64,000 nt of DNA. Source: Linnemannia elongata (lineage: Eukaryota > Mortierellomycota > Mortierellomycetes > Mortierellales > Mortierellaceae). Shown one piece after another: positions 22,288-34,381 of this stretch. The translations under genes were made by a program, and so were the position numbers. The notes beneath the pieces are model-generated. The model was not told the origin of the DNA. It did no database searches and saw only the letters and a program-made list of their open reading frames with translations. Each line of letters opens with the position of its first letter. Position 1 is the first letter of the stretch. Location of the stretch: the NCBI GenBank assembly GCA_036320915.1, contig JAXBDG010000014.1, positions 1,364,001 to 1,428,000 on the forward strand, in the 5' to 3' direction.

Positions 22288-23165
22288 GTAGAACGAGTCA
22301 CTTTTATTTTATTTTAGATGACAAGAATACAATTAAAGCGCCCAACAAATAAATTACGGCACCCTCCCATGGATCATAAATTCTCAGTCACACCATTGTA
22401 TTCATCACTCTCGTTGGAAATGAAATGTCAGAGTGACGGTTGAGTATAAATTAAAGTTGCGGATTGCAGCCGAGTAGGGCTCCTTTGTACTCTGAGTGGC
22501 TCATTATTGTCGTGGATCCTTTCTTTTCTCGAGGATTCAATCTACTAGCTCCTCTAGAGAAGGTCCGTCTTAAAAAACGAGATCATTTCAGCTAGCTGGA
22601 GCTTCACCCACAAAATGGGTGCCTGTTCCTTACCAAGTTGTGCACATTATCTTATTTCAAAAATAATTCAACAAATAGGCTTTGCGTCTTCAGGCACAAG
22701 GAAAACAATGAAGAATGTGATTGTTTAGATCGGTCATCACTGGATAGTCATACCCCAGCCAATCGGGAGATCCCTACAGCCAGGAGTAATTGATGGAAAA
22801 GGCACCTTTTTCTATTTCTGCCCCCCCAGCCCCTGGTTCGCTTTAGTATAGAGGGGAGAGTCTCAGGAAAGGAAAAGGAGAGGAACCACTTTGGTGCCTT
22901 TGCTTGTGAATGAATGAATATCAAAAAAACATGCCTGCTCCGTTTTGTTTCACTTTTATTGTCTTTTCATTTTTTTTTTTGATTCTCAGGACCTCCCTCT
23001 TTTTTTACTCTTTTTTCTTTGTTCAACACTTCACCTTCTTCTTCGTTCTTTGACATCCCCTTCCTCTCTTTCATTCCATTCCTTGTTCATTGCGTCTCTT
23101 TCAGCTATTCTCCTCTCCTTCCCTTCTTCTCATCCTCTTCTTTCCTCTCACAAACACACCCAGCA
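22288..23165. other. Intergenic, no gene seen
   Basis: AT-rich to 22800, then T- and CT-rich leader sequence (22940-23160) leading into the F-box-like gene. There is no coding signal. Confidence 0.45.
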
Positions 23166-25586
23166 ATGAACAGGACACACCCTCTCGAGATCCCAGAGAT
23201 CCTCACAAGAGTCGGCCGCCATGTCCCCCTCTGGGTCCACACAAAACCCTCTTCCTCCTTCACATCACCACCCGTCCCTGAACCCCACAACCAACCCATC
23301 AACAGCATCACCCTTCCACAACCACCCATGGGCCCTCCATACTTCGACCCCCAACACCTCCTCTCCTGCATCCAAGTCAACCGTACATGGCACGACATCT
23401 TCCTCCCCATCCTCTGCTTCTCCTTTGACGACACCGCTGTTCAGACCGCTCCCATTACCACCTTCTTCCCTTCTACCACTACCACCAGAGAAGGGGAGGA
23501 AAGAACGGTGGTGAAGGTTTTGAACCGCTGCTCGCCACCGGCGGTAGAGTTCTTTCTGAGGAATAGTTTGAGGTTTCGGCTTTTGGTCCTCACGAGGCCT
23601 TGTGCCCCTATCCTTGCACTTCCTCCTGCTCAGCTGCCAATTCATTTACTGCACCTTGAGCTCGTGGGGTTGGATGAAGATTCATCTCCCTTTGGGTTTA
23701 TTACTCACTCCCCTCCGCAGTCCTCCTTGTCCGCACCACCTCCTACTTCTTCTTCTACCTCCACCTTCACTCCTTCAACAAGAAACACCAGCACCACTAC
23801 TACCCCAACAACAACCTCATGTAACGAATGGTCAAAAGCCCTCATCCTCCAAAACACCCGTCTCCAAAGTCTCCGCTGGCAAGGTGGCGACTTTCAACGA
23901 GACAACCACGGCATGCTTGACAGTCTTGCACTCGCTGCAAAGCTGCATCGATTACAGGATTTGGTCTTGGAATGTTGGAAGTTGGATCAGGGGTTTATCG
24001 AGTTGTTGAGGAGTAATCCTGGGTTGAGGACTTTGGCCCTTGATTTCGTGACCGGCGAAGCCCTTCCGCCTTTGACGACGACGGTGGGACAGGAGGATGA
24101 GGGTGGAAGCAGCAGCGGCACAGCCACGACGGGATCGTCGTCTTTGTCGTCGTCTTCGTCGTACTTGTTGTCTTTGCTCAACATACCCTCCGGCGCCTCT
24201 TCAAACGGCGCCTATACCCAAGCAAAGTCTTCAACAATGACAAATCCAACAACAGGAAGATACCCACCAGAATGGCGCGACGACGACGACGACTATCACC
24301 CATATTCAACAAACCTAAAACGCAAGAACCCAAACCCTTACGGATTCCAACTCCCTCACCTCACCTGCCTCAGCGTCTGCAAGGACGTCGAAAGCGGTGC
24401 CTTTGAGACCCTAGTCCGCCTCTGCCCCAACCTCGAAGAACTCTCCTGGATGGGACCCCTCGATTCAGACCTTGAAGCGCTTACGCTCAACCTTGCGCAA
24501 TGTTGTCCCCGCGTCGCAGTTTTGACATATTCGACAGTCGATGTCTCGGAACCCGAGCATCGTTATGCAGCCCTGGTCCTTAGTCTCCCTGCCCTGGTTG
24601 ATCTCCAGATCCGGATCCCGACGCTTGAAGGTGGAGAGTTTGCGGGGGCTTTGTTATCACAACATGCGGCGACCTTGGAGATCTTGGACTTGCGCATCGT
24701 TAATCGACGACCGTCATCAGCAACGAGTGAGCAGAGTCGAGAGAGTCTGAGAAAGATTCTGATGGGATGTTCCGAACTGACGGCGTTGTCGATTGAGGGA
24801 GCTGAGAGAATGTCAGAGTACTTGTTCTTGTTTACTTGGGCCTGTTCCCCTCGATTGCACCGGTTGTTCTTGGCTGCTTCTATTTCCGGAGATAGTGGTC
24901 CGGGAGCAGATGTGGTTGTGGCGCTTCAAGGACAGGGACAGGGACAAGGACCAGGACAGGGACAAGGGCAGGATGTACAAAGAGTTCAAGGTCGAGATAG
25001 AAGTTCAGAGGAAGATAGCTTTGTAGCAGAGGCTGCTTTGTACGGCTGGTCTGTCGTAGGCAGTTCTAGGCCATCTCCTCGGTGCCGTCGTCATCCCAGT
25101 GGCACCAATACCAGCGATTTTGATGACGACGAAGATGTGGACGAGGATGAGTTGGATGAGGAGGAAGGGGAAGTCTTTGTAACAACTGGAGGCAACCACT
25201 CCACAGGATCGAACCCCATTTCCGGACAAGGCAGTAGCAGCAGCAGCAACAGCAACACGGTCCTTCCTAGTGAAATCATTCATCCACATCATGGTTTCAA
25301 CCCTGACTCTGCCACTACAACCGCCTCGCCCAACACCTCCAATACCCAACCCCCTCCGTATAATAGCACCGGCAGCATCTACGGTGATGAGGACACGCCC
25401 ATGCCTGTTGTTCTTTCCACAGCCTCATCTTCATCCTCATCCTTATCTTCATCCTCGTCCTCGGCAGGTTCAACATCCTTTGTGCGGGATATGATGCACC
25501 GCCTCGAGGACATGCCGCGTCTCCAGTCATTTGTCCTCGACGGTGTCGAGTACACCCGCATGTCCAGCCTCATGACCGCTCGCTAA
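23166..25586 (+). CDS. F-box-like / leucine-rich-repeat protein
   Basis: Single-exon frame, 806 residues from ATG 23166. In-frame codons upstream lie in pyrimidine-rich leader and lack an ATG. The N-terminus has an F-box-like layout: HPLEIPEILTRVGRHVPLW, then LLSCIQVNRTWHDIFLPIL after a Pro/Ser-rich insert. The middle contains irregular leucine-rich segments (LQSLRWQGGDF, LTCLSVCKDVESGAFETLVR) typical of large fungal F-box proteins. Ser/Thr-rich and acidic low-complexity stretches lie between and after them, including a GQGQGQ run and a DDDEDVDEDELDEEEGE patch. It is probably a substrate adaptor for an SCF ubiquitin ligase; the substrate is unknown. An AATAAA-type signal occurs near 25616. 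The gene converges on RECQ4 with under 200 bp between stops. Confidence 0.75.
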   Translation: MNRTHPLEIPEILTRVGRHVPLWVHTKPSSSFTSPPVPEPHNQPINSITLPQPPMGPPYFDPQHLLSCIQVNRTWHDIFLPILCFSFDDTAVQTAPITTFFPSTTTTREGEERTVVKVLNRCSPPAVEFFLRNSLRFRLLVLTRPCAPILALPPAQLPIHLLHLELVGLDEDSSPFGFITHSPPQSSLSAPPPTSSSTSTFTPSTRNTSTTTTPTTTSCNEWSKALILQNTRLQSLRWQGGDFQRDNHGMLDSLALAAKLHRLQDLVLECWKLDQGFIELLRSNPGLRTLALDFVTGEALPPLTTTVGQEDEGGSSSGTATTGSSSLSSSSSYLLSLLNIPSGASSNGAYTQAKSSTMTNPTTGRYPPEWRDDDDDYHPYSTNLKRKNPNPYGFQLPHLTCLSVCKDVESGAFETLVRLCPNLEELSWMGPLDSDLEALTLNLAQCCPRVAVLTYSTVDVSEPEHRYAALVLSLPALVDLQIRIPTLEGGEFAGALLSQHAATLEILDLRIVNRRPSSATSEQSRESLRKILMGCSELTALSIEGAERMSEYLFLFTWACSPRLHRLFLAASISGDSGPGADVVVALQGQGQGQGPGQGQGQDVQRVQGRDRSSEEDSFVAEAALYGWSVVGSSRPSPRCRRHPSGTNTSDFDDDEDVDEDELDEEEGEVFVTTGGNHSTGSNPISGQGSSSSSNSNTVLPSEIIHPHHGFNPDSATTTASPNTSNTQPPPYNSTGSIYGDEDTPMPVVLSTASSSSSSLSSSSSSAGSTSFVRDMMHRLEDMPRLQSFVLDGVEYTRMSSLMTAR

Positions 25587-25782
25587 TACCCATTTGTTAT
25601 ATATCATCTCTGTAAAATAAAAACACCCTGGTTTAGAATTTGCATATCTCTTCTTTTAAACATCCACTGAACTCTGTACACTCCACAAAGATACAAGGGC
25701 ACGAAACTTCTTGGTTTAATTAATCTCTAACCTCTTCTCCTCCTACGATTTGTCTTCCTCCTCCTCTTCCTCCTCCTCCACC

Positions 25783-28700
25783 TCACCGCTGCTGAAGATG
25801 CTGCAAGCGCTGCACTCTCTGCTCCTTGGTAATTCTAGCAGCCATCTGCATCATCTGCGCAAAATCGAAATGCATGTACTTGCCCCAGTACCGATGATTC
25901 CTCCACTCCATAATCGGGAAACAAGGGCTCGAAATCCCATGGAAAATCCGGCACACAACCCTTGGAGAATCGACCACCTTACTGCCAGTCGTCAGTCCTA
26001 CATCTCCTCCACCCGACAAAGAGGACTGTTGTTGTTGTTGCTGCCACTGCTGGTTCAAGAAAACCTTAAGGTCCACCTCAACAGCTGACCGCCACTTGCG
26101 TTGCATGTTTGTCACAAGCTCGTTCTCATAGTCGTACAACCGTATCGTCTTGTCCATCCGCATAACAGCCTTTGGGGTTTTAGGTTGGCCAGGAGGCTCA
26201 GACACAGACGTGTCGTCTTCATCGACAGCCGCAGGAGCTCCAATCGCCTTGGAAAACAACTCGTCCTCGGCGTGTAATCCACCAATACCTTCTCCAGACC
26301 GCTTGGCAAAGTATTCTTGAATGCCCTCGCGCAGGACCAATTCCGCTTGTGTCACCTTGAATGATCCCGAGCCACCGAAACCAGCAGTCTTCGCCAGAGA
26401 TTTGCGCCGCTTGGCGGCAGCCTTGGCCTTCATACGCATCTCAATGTACTCCAGGTCAACATCATCCTCATACTCACTGCTCTCAGCGCCACTCTCACCA
26501 TCATTCTCTCCGCTACCAGCATCCTTCTCATCCTCTTCGTCATCATCACCATCATCCCCCGATCCCAGCAATCTGGGCTTAAAGACCTCCTGCTGCTGCC
26601 AAGTCTCAGTAGCCACAGACTGGAACAGCTCGTAAACTCGATCGACCTTTGCCACACCAACTCGCTCAACAGCGCACAACTTCCGATGCAACCGATCCGC
26701 CAGCATCATAATAAAGTCATCATGATCCTTCTCATACGCCTCCTCGGTTTCCTCCTCTTCTTCAGACATGTCGACATCCATGGCGCCGCGTTCACGTCGT
26801 CGAACCTCCTTCATACAATCAGCCGGTTCGCTCAAAATCTCGACACAAAGTCCCGGATCCGTCATCTCATAGAGAGCCCACTTCTTTCGCTTCCACTGCT
26901 GCAGTTCCTGCGTCAGCTCCGTGAAACTCAGCCCGCTCTGCTGACAGAGCGATACAGTGTCACAGCAATACGCCATCGAAAGACTCGATCCTCCTAGACC
27001 AGACCTGCTGCTCCCCTTGCGACCTCGTCCATAAGAGAACGAACTGCTGCCATTGACGTTGTGGCCCGTCATGACTCCATGCTTCAGAATCAAATCGACC
27101 AAAGTGACCTGATCAGCACGCTCCGACAACGCCTCGGCCTCCAACAGAAACTTGACTGTACACTTTGCCGAGATCGAGCCAATGACCTTGATCGGATGAG
27201 AATCGTCCAGCTCAACATAGCTCAAAAGTGTCGCCAAGACCTCCTTCTTGATATCATATTCCTCCTCCACTAGCTCCTCCCGGACAACAACGACTCGCTT
27301 GCCAGACGACGACATGGGGCATGACTGCAGACCAGACGGGGGAGGAATGACGAGAATGCCGGCCGTGGAATGAACAAGGCTCTGGACCTTGGACTCGCCC
27401 TTGCCACCCTTGACACTCAGAGCTCGCTGGTTGTTCTGCTTTCGCTTCTTGGCCACGTCCTGGTCTCCATCTAAATCAGTACCAATTTCGTCCGCGTCGC
27501 CAGACAAGTCCCGTCGCCTCTTGGCAGTTCCTGCAGCTCCGAGGCTCATCGAGTCCAGAATGTCTCTCCTCGAAAACAGCTTCTTGATCAACCGCAAAAC
27601 AGTGCCCCAGTCCATACCGTCCGCATAGGCCAAACTCCGCAAGCGCATGTAATCGTCCTGGTTCAAGAACATGTGGCAGTATGACTTTTCGCCATCTCGA
27701 CCGGATCGCCCAATCTCCTGAATATAGTTCTCCAGGGACTTGGGGAGACAATAATGGATGACACTTCGGATATTGGATTTGTTAAGACCCAAACCAAAAG
27801 CAATCGTGGCGACCAGGATCCGGATTCCTCCAGGAGCACCGCCTTGGCTTGACGCGCCTGCTCCTGCCTTGGGCCCGCTATCGTTCATAAAACGATGCTG
27901 AATCCGCTGACGGTCCTGAGACGACTTGCCAGCGTGGTAACTCTCGGCACTAAAGTTCCTGACCCTCAAAAATGCCGCCAACGCGTCCGCCTGTGCCTGT
28001 CGCATGACATAGATCAGGATGGCATCCATGGCCGCAAAGCGAGGCGACTGCAACAGGTTCAACAGTGCGGGTTCACGATCAGCCTCTACCGAGACAGTCA
28101 TCGCCAGGTTGTCACGGATGACCGGGCCAGACAACACTCCTGCACTTCGGTCGATATTCAGCATCGCACAGATCGAGTCCTTGGTGCCCTCCGTTGCTGT
28201 TCCTGTCAATCCAATCACGCAAGGCGACTTGAGGTCTGATATAAGAACATGGTTAAGGAGTAAGTATGCAGGACGGAAATTATGCGACCACTCTGACAGA
28301 CAATGGACCTCATCCACACACACAAATGGGATGGGCGGGATCTTCTTGGTCCGAACAAGACTCAAAAACGACTGGCTCTGCAGCTTTTCGGGCGAGATAA
28401 ACAGGATCTTGATTGTATTCGCCGTCAGCTTCTCCATAAAGTCCTTGAACTGAGCGGTCTATAAAGTACAGATGAAGTGGAACGGGTTGCTGTTAGCCTT
28501 CGATCTATTTCATACATAAAAAGTCTGATCAAACGCAAGAAAAGAGATGTTGCGACTTACTGTTTGCTCGACACTTGTCCAACAAGCGCCAATCAAACCT
28601 GGAGGGAGACACTTGACTTGATCATACATGAGTGAAATCATTGGGGAGATGACCAAAGTCAGTGTTGGGATGCCCAGTTTCGAGAGAATATAGGCTGGGA

Positions 28701-31700
28701 GTTGGTACGACAAAGACTTGCCGCTTCCTATAAGGACAAACGGAAATTGAAACATTGCTGTCAGGACTGACAACAAATGGTGACAAAGGACAGGTGCAAG
28801 CATTAATGCGGGCACGAACCTGTGGGGAGGACAAGTAGCGAGGACTCGTGTCGCAACGTCCGCTTGATGGAGTCCAGCTGACCATCCCTGAACGAAGGAT
28901 ATCCCCAGACCTTCTTTAAAATGTACTCCAAGTTGACACGGAAGCCCTGAGAGTTGTCAGTCTCCAGATCGCCATCGACTTCACTCCTGTTCTGGAGCTC
29001 CAATTCCTTGACATATTCTTCTGGGTCGTGCTCCTCGCCAACCCGCGCCTTCAAGTATCTCGGAGAGATCGTCACAACATATGGGTCCGTAATATCGTTG
29101 ACGTTGCCATACCACGGCATGTCATCGTCTTCATCCTCAATCTCAAGATCTCCTCCCGCCAGACTCATGATCAACGTGTTGTCGTCAAAGTCCTTATCAT
29201 ACTCCGACCGCCAGCTGTCAGCATCAAAGAGAGTCCTTCCTGTTCCTGGTCCACCAGCGGCAGCGCCACCGAATCCTCCAAATTTGGAACCACCGAACCG
29301 AGATTTCCCGCGAAACCCGCCTCGCTTACCACCCGTTCCACGCTGAAGGTTGTACGCGACAAAGTTGCCCTCACTGGCAGGGGCACCAAACTTGGATAGC
29401 TTACGTGCTCCAGCCCTTCCTTGCCCCACTCCAGGAATCCGGCGATCACTCTTGACCATGGGCTTGTTGGAGTTGGCCCATCCAAAAGGCTGCTCTTGGT
29501 CCTGTTCCTGTTTCTTCTCCTTCTTTGTGGTTGAGAGTGTTGGAGTATCAGTTTTGGTGGGTGCCGACTCGGCAGCAGGGGTATCTTTGGAGGTGTCGAC
29601 ATTTGATTCAACAGTCTCAGAGGCTGGGTCTTCAGCCTTAGCCTTGGCGGCTTTAGATGCTTTGGCTGCCTTAGGTACCGCGGTCGCTGTCTTCCGAGAC
29701 CTTGTTGAAGCCTTGGCAGCAGCAGCTTTAGCAGCCTCAGCCTCAGCCTTCTCCGATGGCGCCACAGCAACTATACAATTGAGAGAACGACATGCAATTA
29801 ATATCCATCGTGATATCGAATCACTGGTTGTGAACATCAGATTCGAAAACAACTTAACAATAACTCACTTTTGTGAAGACGCGTGGTTCTCTTTTGCGTA
29901 TATCTCTTCCGTGATGGCGCCGTCGTTGTTTGCACAGCTGCTGGACCGTCTTCACCTTGACTATCCTGCTCCTCCCAACCATCGTTACCATCCGTAGAAT
30001 GTTCCGGGACAGAAACCGCTGGTACCTTCGACTTTGGTGCGTCATTGGAGTTCCCATATCCGACATTGGACATCTGTCTCTCGTTGTCGCGCAAGTTGAA
30101 CTCGAGCTCAAACTGGGCAAATTCCTCCTGGCTAGGCATGAACAACGACGATCGCACTTGGCGGCGGCGCTGGTGATGAGAATGGAATCCTGGCGGGACA
30201 ACCCACAGTCCTGCATCTGGTGTAATGCTCCCAGGGGTCGGTTGTGAGAACGTCAGGCTGGGCTGCTGACTAGGTGTCCGTGGGAGAGACATCTGGCCTG
30301 GTGATCTTGTTGCGGTTGGAGACATGAATCCTTGGGAAAATCTTCTTGAGAATGCTGGGGAAGCCTGCATACTTCTATATGCCTCCATATCTCGATCTTC
30401 GGCATCGAATCCGTGTGTGATACGTCCTGTAGAAGGCGACCGGATCTCATCCACATCGCTGATAGACATTGAATCCAATGCTTCGTGGACATCAGCGGCG
30501 TGTGGTGAAGGCATGCCCGCGTCCTCCGATCCAGCTCTGGCAAAACTCTCGCCAATGTTGAGGGAGCGATAAGGAGAAGAAAGGCTAGTATGTGGGATGC
30601 TGGATCGTCGAAAGAGTGATCGCGCCGCCTTGGCTGCTCCTGACTTTTGAGGCGTCGAAAGAAGAGGGTTCTTGGGATAGACCGATGGCGGAGAAAATGG
30701 ACTCTCCTGCGGTGTCGATGTAAACTCCCGGTCCAGCGTGTTGTTGCTCTCAGTCTGTGGTTCCAGATCCTCCTTGACAGGCGCAGACACCTTCGGAGCC
30801 CTCTTGGGGCGTCGGACGTTCATACCTCCGAACAGCGGAGATGTCCTTGGGCGAGATGGCGAAAGAAAAACATCCAGCGTGTGCGCTGTCGATATCCGCT
30901 TTGGTGTCGGCGTGTGTGCCCGCCGAGTACTCGTATGCGATCCTGCCATAAAAGGATTTTCGGATGAGATGTCCTTATTCCGATGTGTAGGGGTTGTTGG
31001 CACGGCATTTGAGGACTCGCCCTTGGCCTCCCTGATCTGCTCTCGGATCGTGAACAGTGAACCTGGAGATCGAAATCCTGGCGAGCCAGCCAGCGATCGG
31101 CGCCTCGCGCTCCGCGAAGGAGAAAACAGGATGTTTTTGGTCCGCTGGGACTTTGGTGTAGTGTAAGGAGATCCTGAGGCGTATTGAAGTTGACCTTCGC
31201 TCGTCTTGCTTCCCCGACCTGGGGACATGAACCCTGCAATGTTCCTTGGCGAGACATACTCGACTGTGGGATTGTGCTTTTTGCTCGGCGTTCTCATGCC
31301 CAACACATCATATGTCCTCGAAGGCTTTGTTGGAGTTTTCATGATATCGACTTTTGATTCCTTGTTCCGACTGCGACTGGATATTGTTGCTGTCTCCTTT
31401 CCCTTCGTCTCTGATGATGCCGCCGCTTTGCTATGATCCTGTGAAGTCTTGGCTGCCAGCGCCTTCTTCAGCTTTGAGTATGCCCTGTATTTCTTCACTA
31501 TATAATAAGAAATGGCAATGATTGGTCAGCTGCACGTACTCTGATAGCGTTACAGTCGACAATTGGCGAACAAACAATATCTGCGTAAAAGCTGCTTACC
31601 CATGGTAGCGTCCTGGGCAATGTCATCCTGAGTCGCATCGCGTTGGTGGGCAGCTTTGAAGTTGGCCTCCCAAGCCTTGAGTTCTCGTCGCGCCAATTTC

Positions 31701-32128
31701 AAATCATCTGGTCCGACGTTACGATAGTCAAGTTCGGTGCTCTTCGAACTGCGAGACTTGTGTGACGACTGTTCAGACTTGCAGGATTGTTGAGTGTCAG
31801 GTTCTCGAGAGGAGCCCGGCGAAAGGAGCGACGACGCTGTCGGGGCATAGGCGTGTTTGGGTTGAAAGGTAGAGGTAGACGCTTGTTCAGAGAAAGGATC
31901 GGAATAGTGAGCTGATCCCAGTGCAGGTTTCTGGTACTCTGAAACATGGGCGTGCTTCTGGGAAGTGCTGGGTTTGCTGGCAAAGGGGTTGTCGTCCTCT
32001 ATGGTCGTCGAGGCCGAGGAGCGTGTACGAGAAGTCGAGGGGTTTGAGGATGCAGGCTTAGAAGGACCGCTTAAGAAAGGGTTGTCGTCTTCCAGGAAGG
32101 GGTTTTCCTCAAAACAGTTGGCAGACAT
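25783..32128 (-). CDS. RECQL4: Sld2-RecQ4 fusion DNA helicase
   Basis: Five exons (32128-31600, 31497-29869, 29770-28820, 28727-28561, 28458-25783) join in phase to 1983 residues. The N-terminus is a DRC1/Sld2 domain: a [15 protein letters not shown] helix, then [12 protein letters not shown] across the first intron. After it come some 500 residues with many SP/TP sites of CDK type (TPSKK, SPSRSAR, TPTPKR). A basic Gly/Arg-rich region follows, then the RecQ helicase core. That core has Walker A GSGKS near 1040 (split by an intron), DEVH near 1141, LTGTAT, and arginine-finger motif [11 protein letters not shown] near 1340. The order equals animal and plant RECQL4, which joins replication initiation (CDK-dependent Sld2 function) to 3'-5' unwinding. 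The C-terminal half is acidic with no recognised RQC domain. Nuclear. Confidence 0.93.
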
Positions 32129-32660
32129 TGTCGCGTTTGTTCCTGTGTGAGATGTCGTTGTGTTTTGTTGTCGTTGTGTTTTGTTGTCTGCCTTTTGCCA
32201 CCAAAAATGTATGTTCCTGAGGTTAATAAACGACGGGTCCAAAAAAAAGAAAAGTCCGAGGGATGATGTATGAAAGGGTGAAAAGTGGATGTACTGGGTG
32301 ATGGAAGCGAATGTGTTTAAGCTCTATTGTCAATTGTCTTCTGCAGCATTGGTGTTGTGTTGGTTGTGTTTAAGTGTGCTGTTGATGGTTGTTACGATGG
32401 GCTAGTTTGAGAAGGACAACAATAACAAAGCGTTTTTGTCTGACTTGACCAAACTGGTTAAATTACGCGCGTTGGTGTAAGCCACGGGTGAAAACAGTCA
32501 ACTTAACTCGACTCATCACATGATCACATCCTTCTCTTTGCTGACCTAGAAACTCAACCCACACACAAGATAGCCATGTACTCATAGTCGTTGTTTATTG
32601 TTCATGATTAAAACGGCTTACAAGAAAGAGCGTACCTTAAGCCCTTCTTCGATCAATATT
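32129..32660. other. Short intergenic: RECQ4 leader and F-box 3' region
   Basis: Contains the presumed RECQ4 promoter and leader. TTTTGTTGTC is repeated in tandem near 32160. No gene seen. Confidence 0.45.
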
Positions 32661-33677
32661 TCACAATGTTCTTTGAGGTTTGCGCCCGTGCGCCCTCGAT
32701 GCTGATGCATTGAACCCCCAAAACAGACCCAGTCTCAAGCACCGTAGCTTTTCCTGCTCCAGCCACTCGGCCACCTGATGTTTCCAGTAGACAGCTGGTG
32801 AATGATGCATCAACGTTGTACTAGGAATGTGGTGCTGAATCACGCGGATCGGTGTTGTTGATGATGATGTCAAGGTAGCCTGTGAGACGGACGATGATAG
32901 TGTCGAAGGGAAGGAGGGAATCGAACCTGTTGCTGGTGTGGAGGTGGGTGTCCTGGTAGTAGTAGGTCCCAAGTTCACGCTGCTGCTGTTGGTTGAAGTC
33001 GTTCCTGAGAAGTATGATAGCTGCGACTGACTGGAACCAGCGACTTGGGCGGGGGTGACTGTTGTTGGTTGGCTGGAGCAGGAGTTCATGGCTGTCATGC
33101 TTTGTGCTATCCGACGATGGTGAGGCAGGATCAAGGGTGAGGGCATTTGTAGTCCTGGGGCTATGGATAACGTTGCTCGGGTAGCATTGGTGTTACTATT
33201 CGGCTGAAGAAGACTTCCTGTGGAATGTGAGCCGGAGTGTGGTCGAGAAGAGGCCAATGCGCTCAAGGCTGACGAACTCGTCGCCCCTACATTGGCGATT
33301 GATCTCCTGCGAAGTCCGTGTTCATCCGTGTTACTCGGCATAGAATCCATGCCATCATCGTTCCTGTCGTTCATGTAGCTCGAAGCCTTTTCGGGGGTGT
33401 GTGGGATCGCGCCATTGGATGGTGATCCCGATCGACCCTGATGCGCGGAAGAGGAAGAGTAAAAGGACCCGGACGCCTCTTGTCCCGACAGCTGATGTTC
33501 TCTAATCCAAGAAGGTGACAGGAGAGGCTTTTGTCCTGCAAAGATCGATCCTGATATAGTCAACTTGTAGGTTAGTCTCCAGAGTAGGGCATCGCTGGCG
33601 ATGAGGCTAGAAAACAAGACAGGAGAAAGCACAGTTGTATTGGTCAATGCTTTGTAAACCTTGTTTTCTCTCGACCC

Positions 33678-33717
<40 letters not shown>

Positions 33718-34381
33718 GGCGATCCTCGGGCAGTGGAGTTGGGAATACGGCCGACACAGCGTCATTGGAGTATGCCCTCGCAACAAACATCGTTAGCAGA
33801 TACAAACGACATGCAAATCGTATTGGGACCAAAGGATTGTGTGCGTGTGGGAAAAAAAGAAAGGGGATGACTTACTTGTGAAATCGCCGGCTGACTTGCA
33901 TGGCACGTCCGAGATCCTTGCAATCGCAGGCAAGGATGAAAAAGACCAACCTCCAGATATCATCCACCAAGTCCACAACCTTCAGTTCCTTGCCCATGCC
34001 CGTGCCTCCCATCGTCCTGTTCTTTCCGTGATCAACAACAGCCTTCACTGGAGTTATGTAAGGCAGCTGTCCAGAACATCGCAGATACTGCTGGTGTCGC
34101 TGTTGTTGAGAGTAAATAAGTTGCCGTTGCTTCTCCTGTTGTATCCGTTGCTGCTGTTGGATGTACGCGAGCTGGTGCTGCTTTTGAGAGATAAGGGCTT
34201 CAGTACACTTGAGGGATTGCCCAGCAGCAGCGAGGGTGGTTGCTGTTGCGAGGAGGTTGGCTGCGGTGATTGCATCGGATGATGCTGCGGCAAGGAAGGA
34301 AGAAGAGGAAGGGGATGGCGACGACTCGAGACGGGGCTCGGTGGAAGATGGTAGAACGGCGACTGCGACGACACTTGGCAT
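32661..34381 (-). CDS. F-box protein with Ser/Thr/Gln-rich regions
   Basis: Two exons, 34381-33876 and 33606-32661, give 483 residues. An Ala/Ser-rich start and a Gln-rich helix (QQQQRIQQEKQRQ) precede an F-box-like motif spanning the intron: VVDLVDDIWRLVFFILACD, then AMQVSRRFH joined to NLIASDALLWRLTYK. The rest is Ser/Thr/Pro-rich low complexity, ending in a conserved-looking tail (VYWKHQVAEWLEQEKLRCLR). It is probably another SCF-type adaptor; the lack of recognisable substrate-binding repeats leaves its target open. The intron is 269 nt and contains a 36-nt homopolymer, which could disturb gene models. The gene is transcribed away from CENP-C. Confidence 0.75.
33681..33716. repeat. T36 homopolymer inside an intron
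   Basis: Thirty-six consecutive T on the plus strand (A on the sense strand of the F-box gene), between donor 33875 and acceptor 33607. It is the longest homopolymer in the window. Confidence 0.95.
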
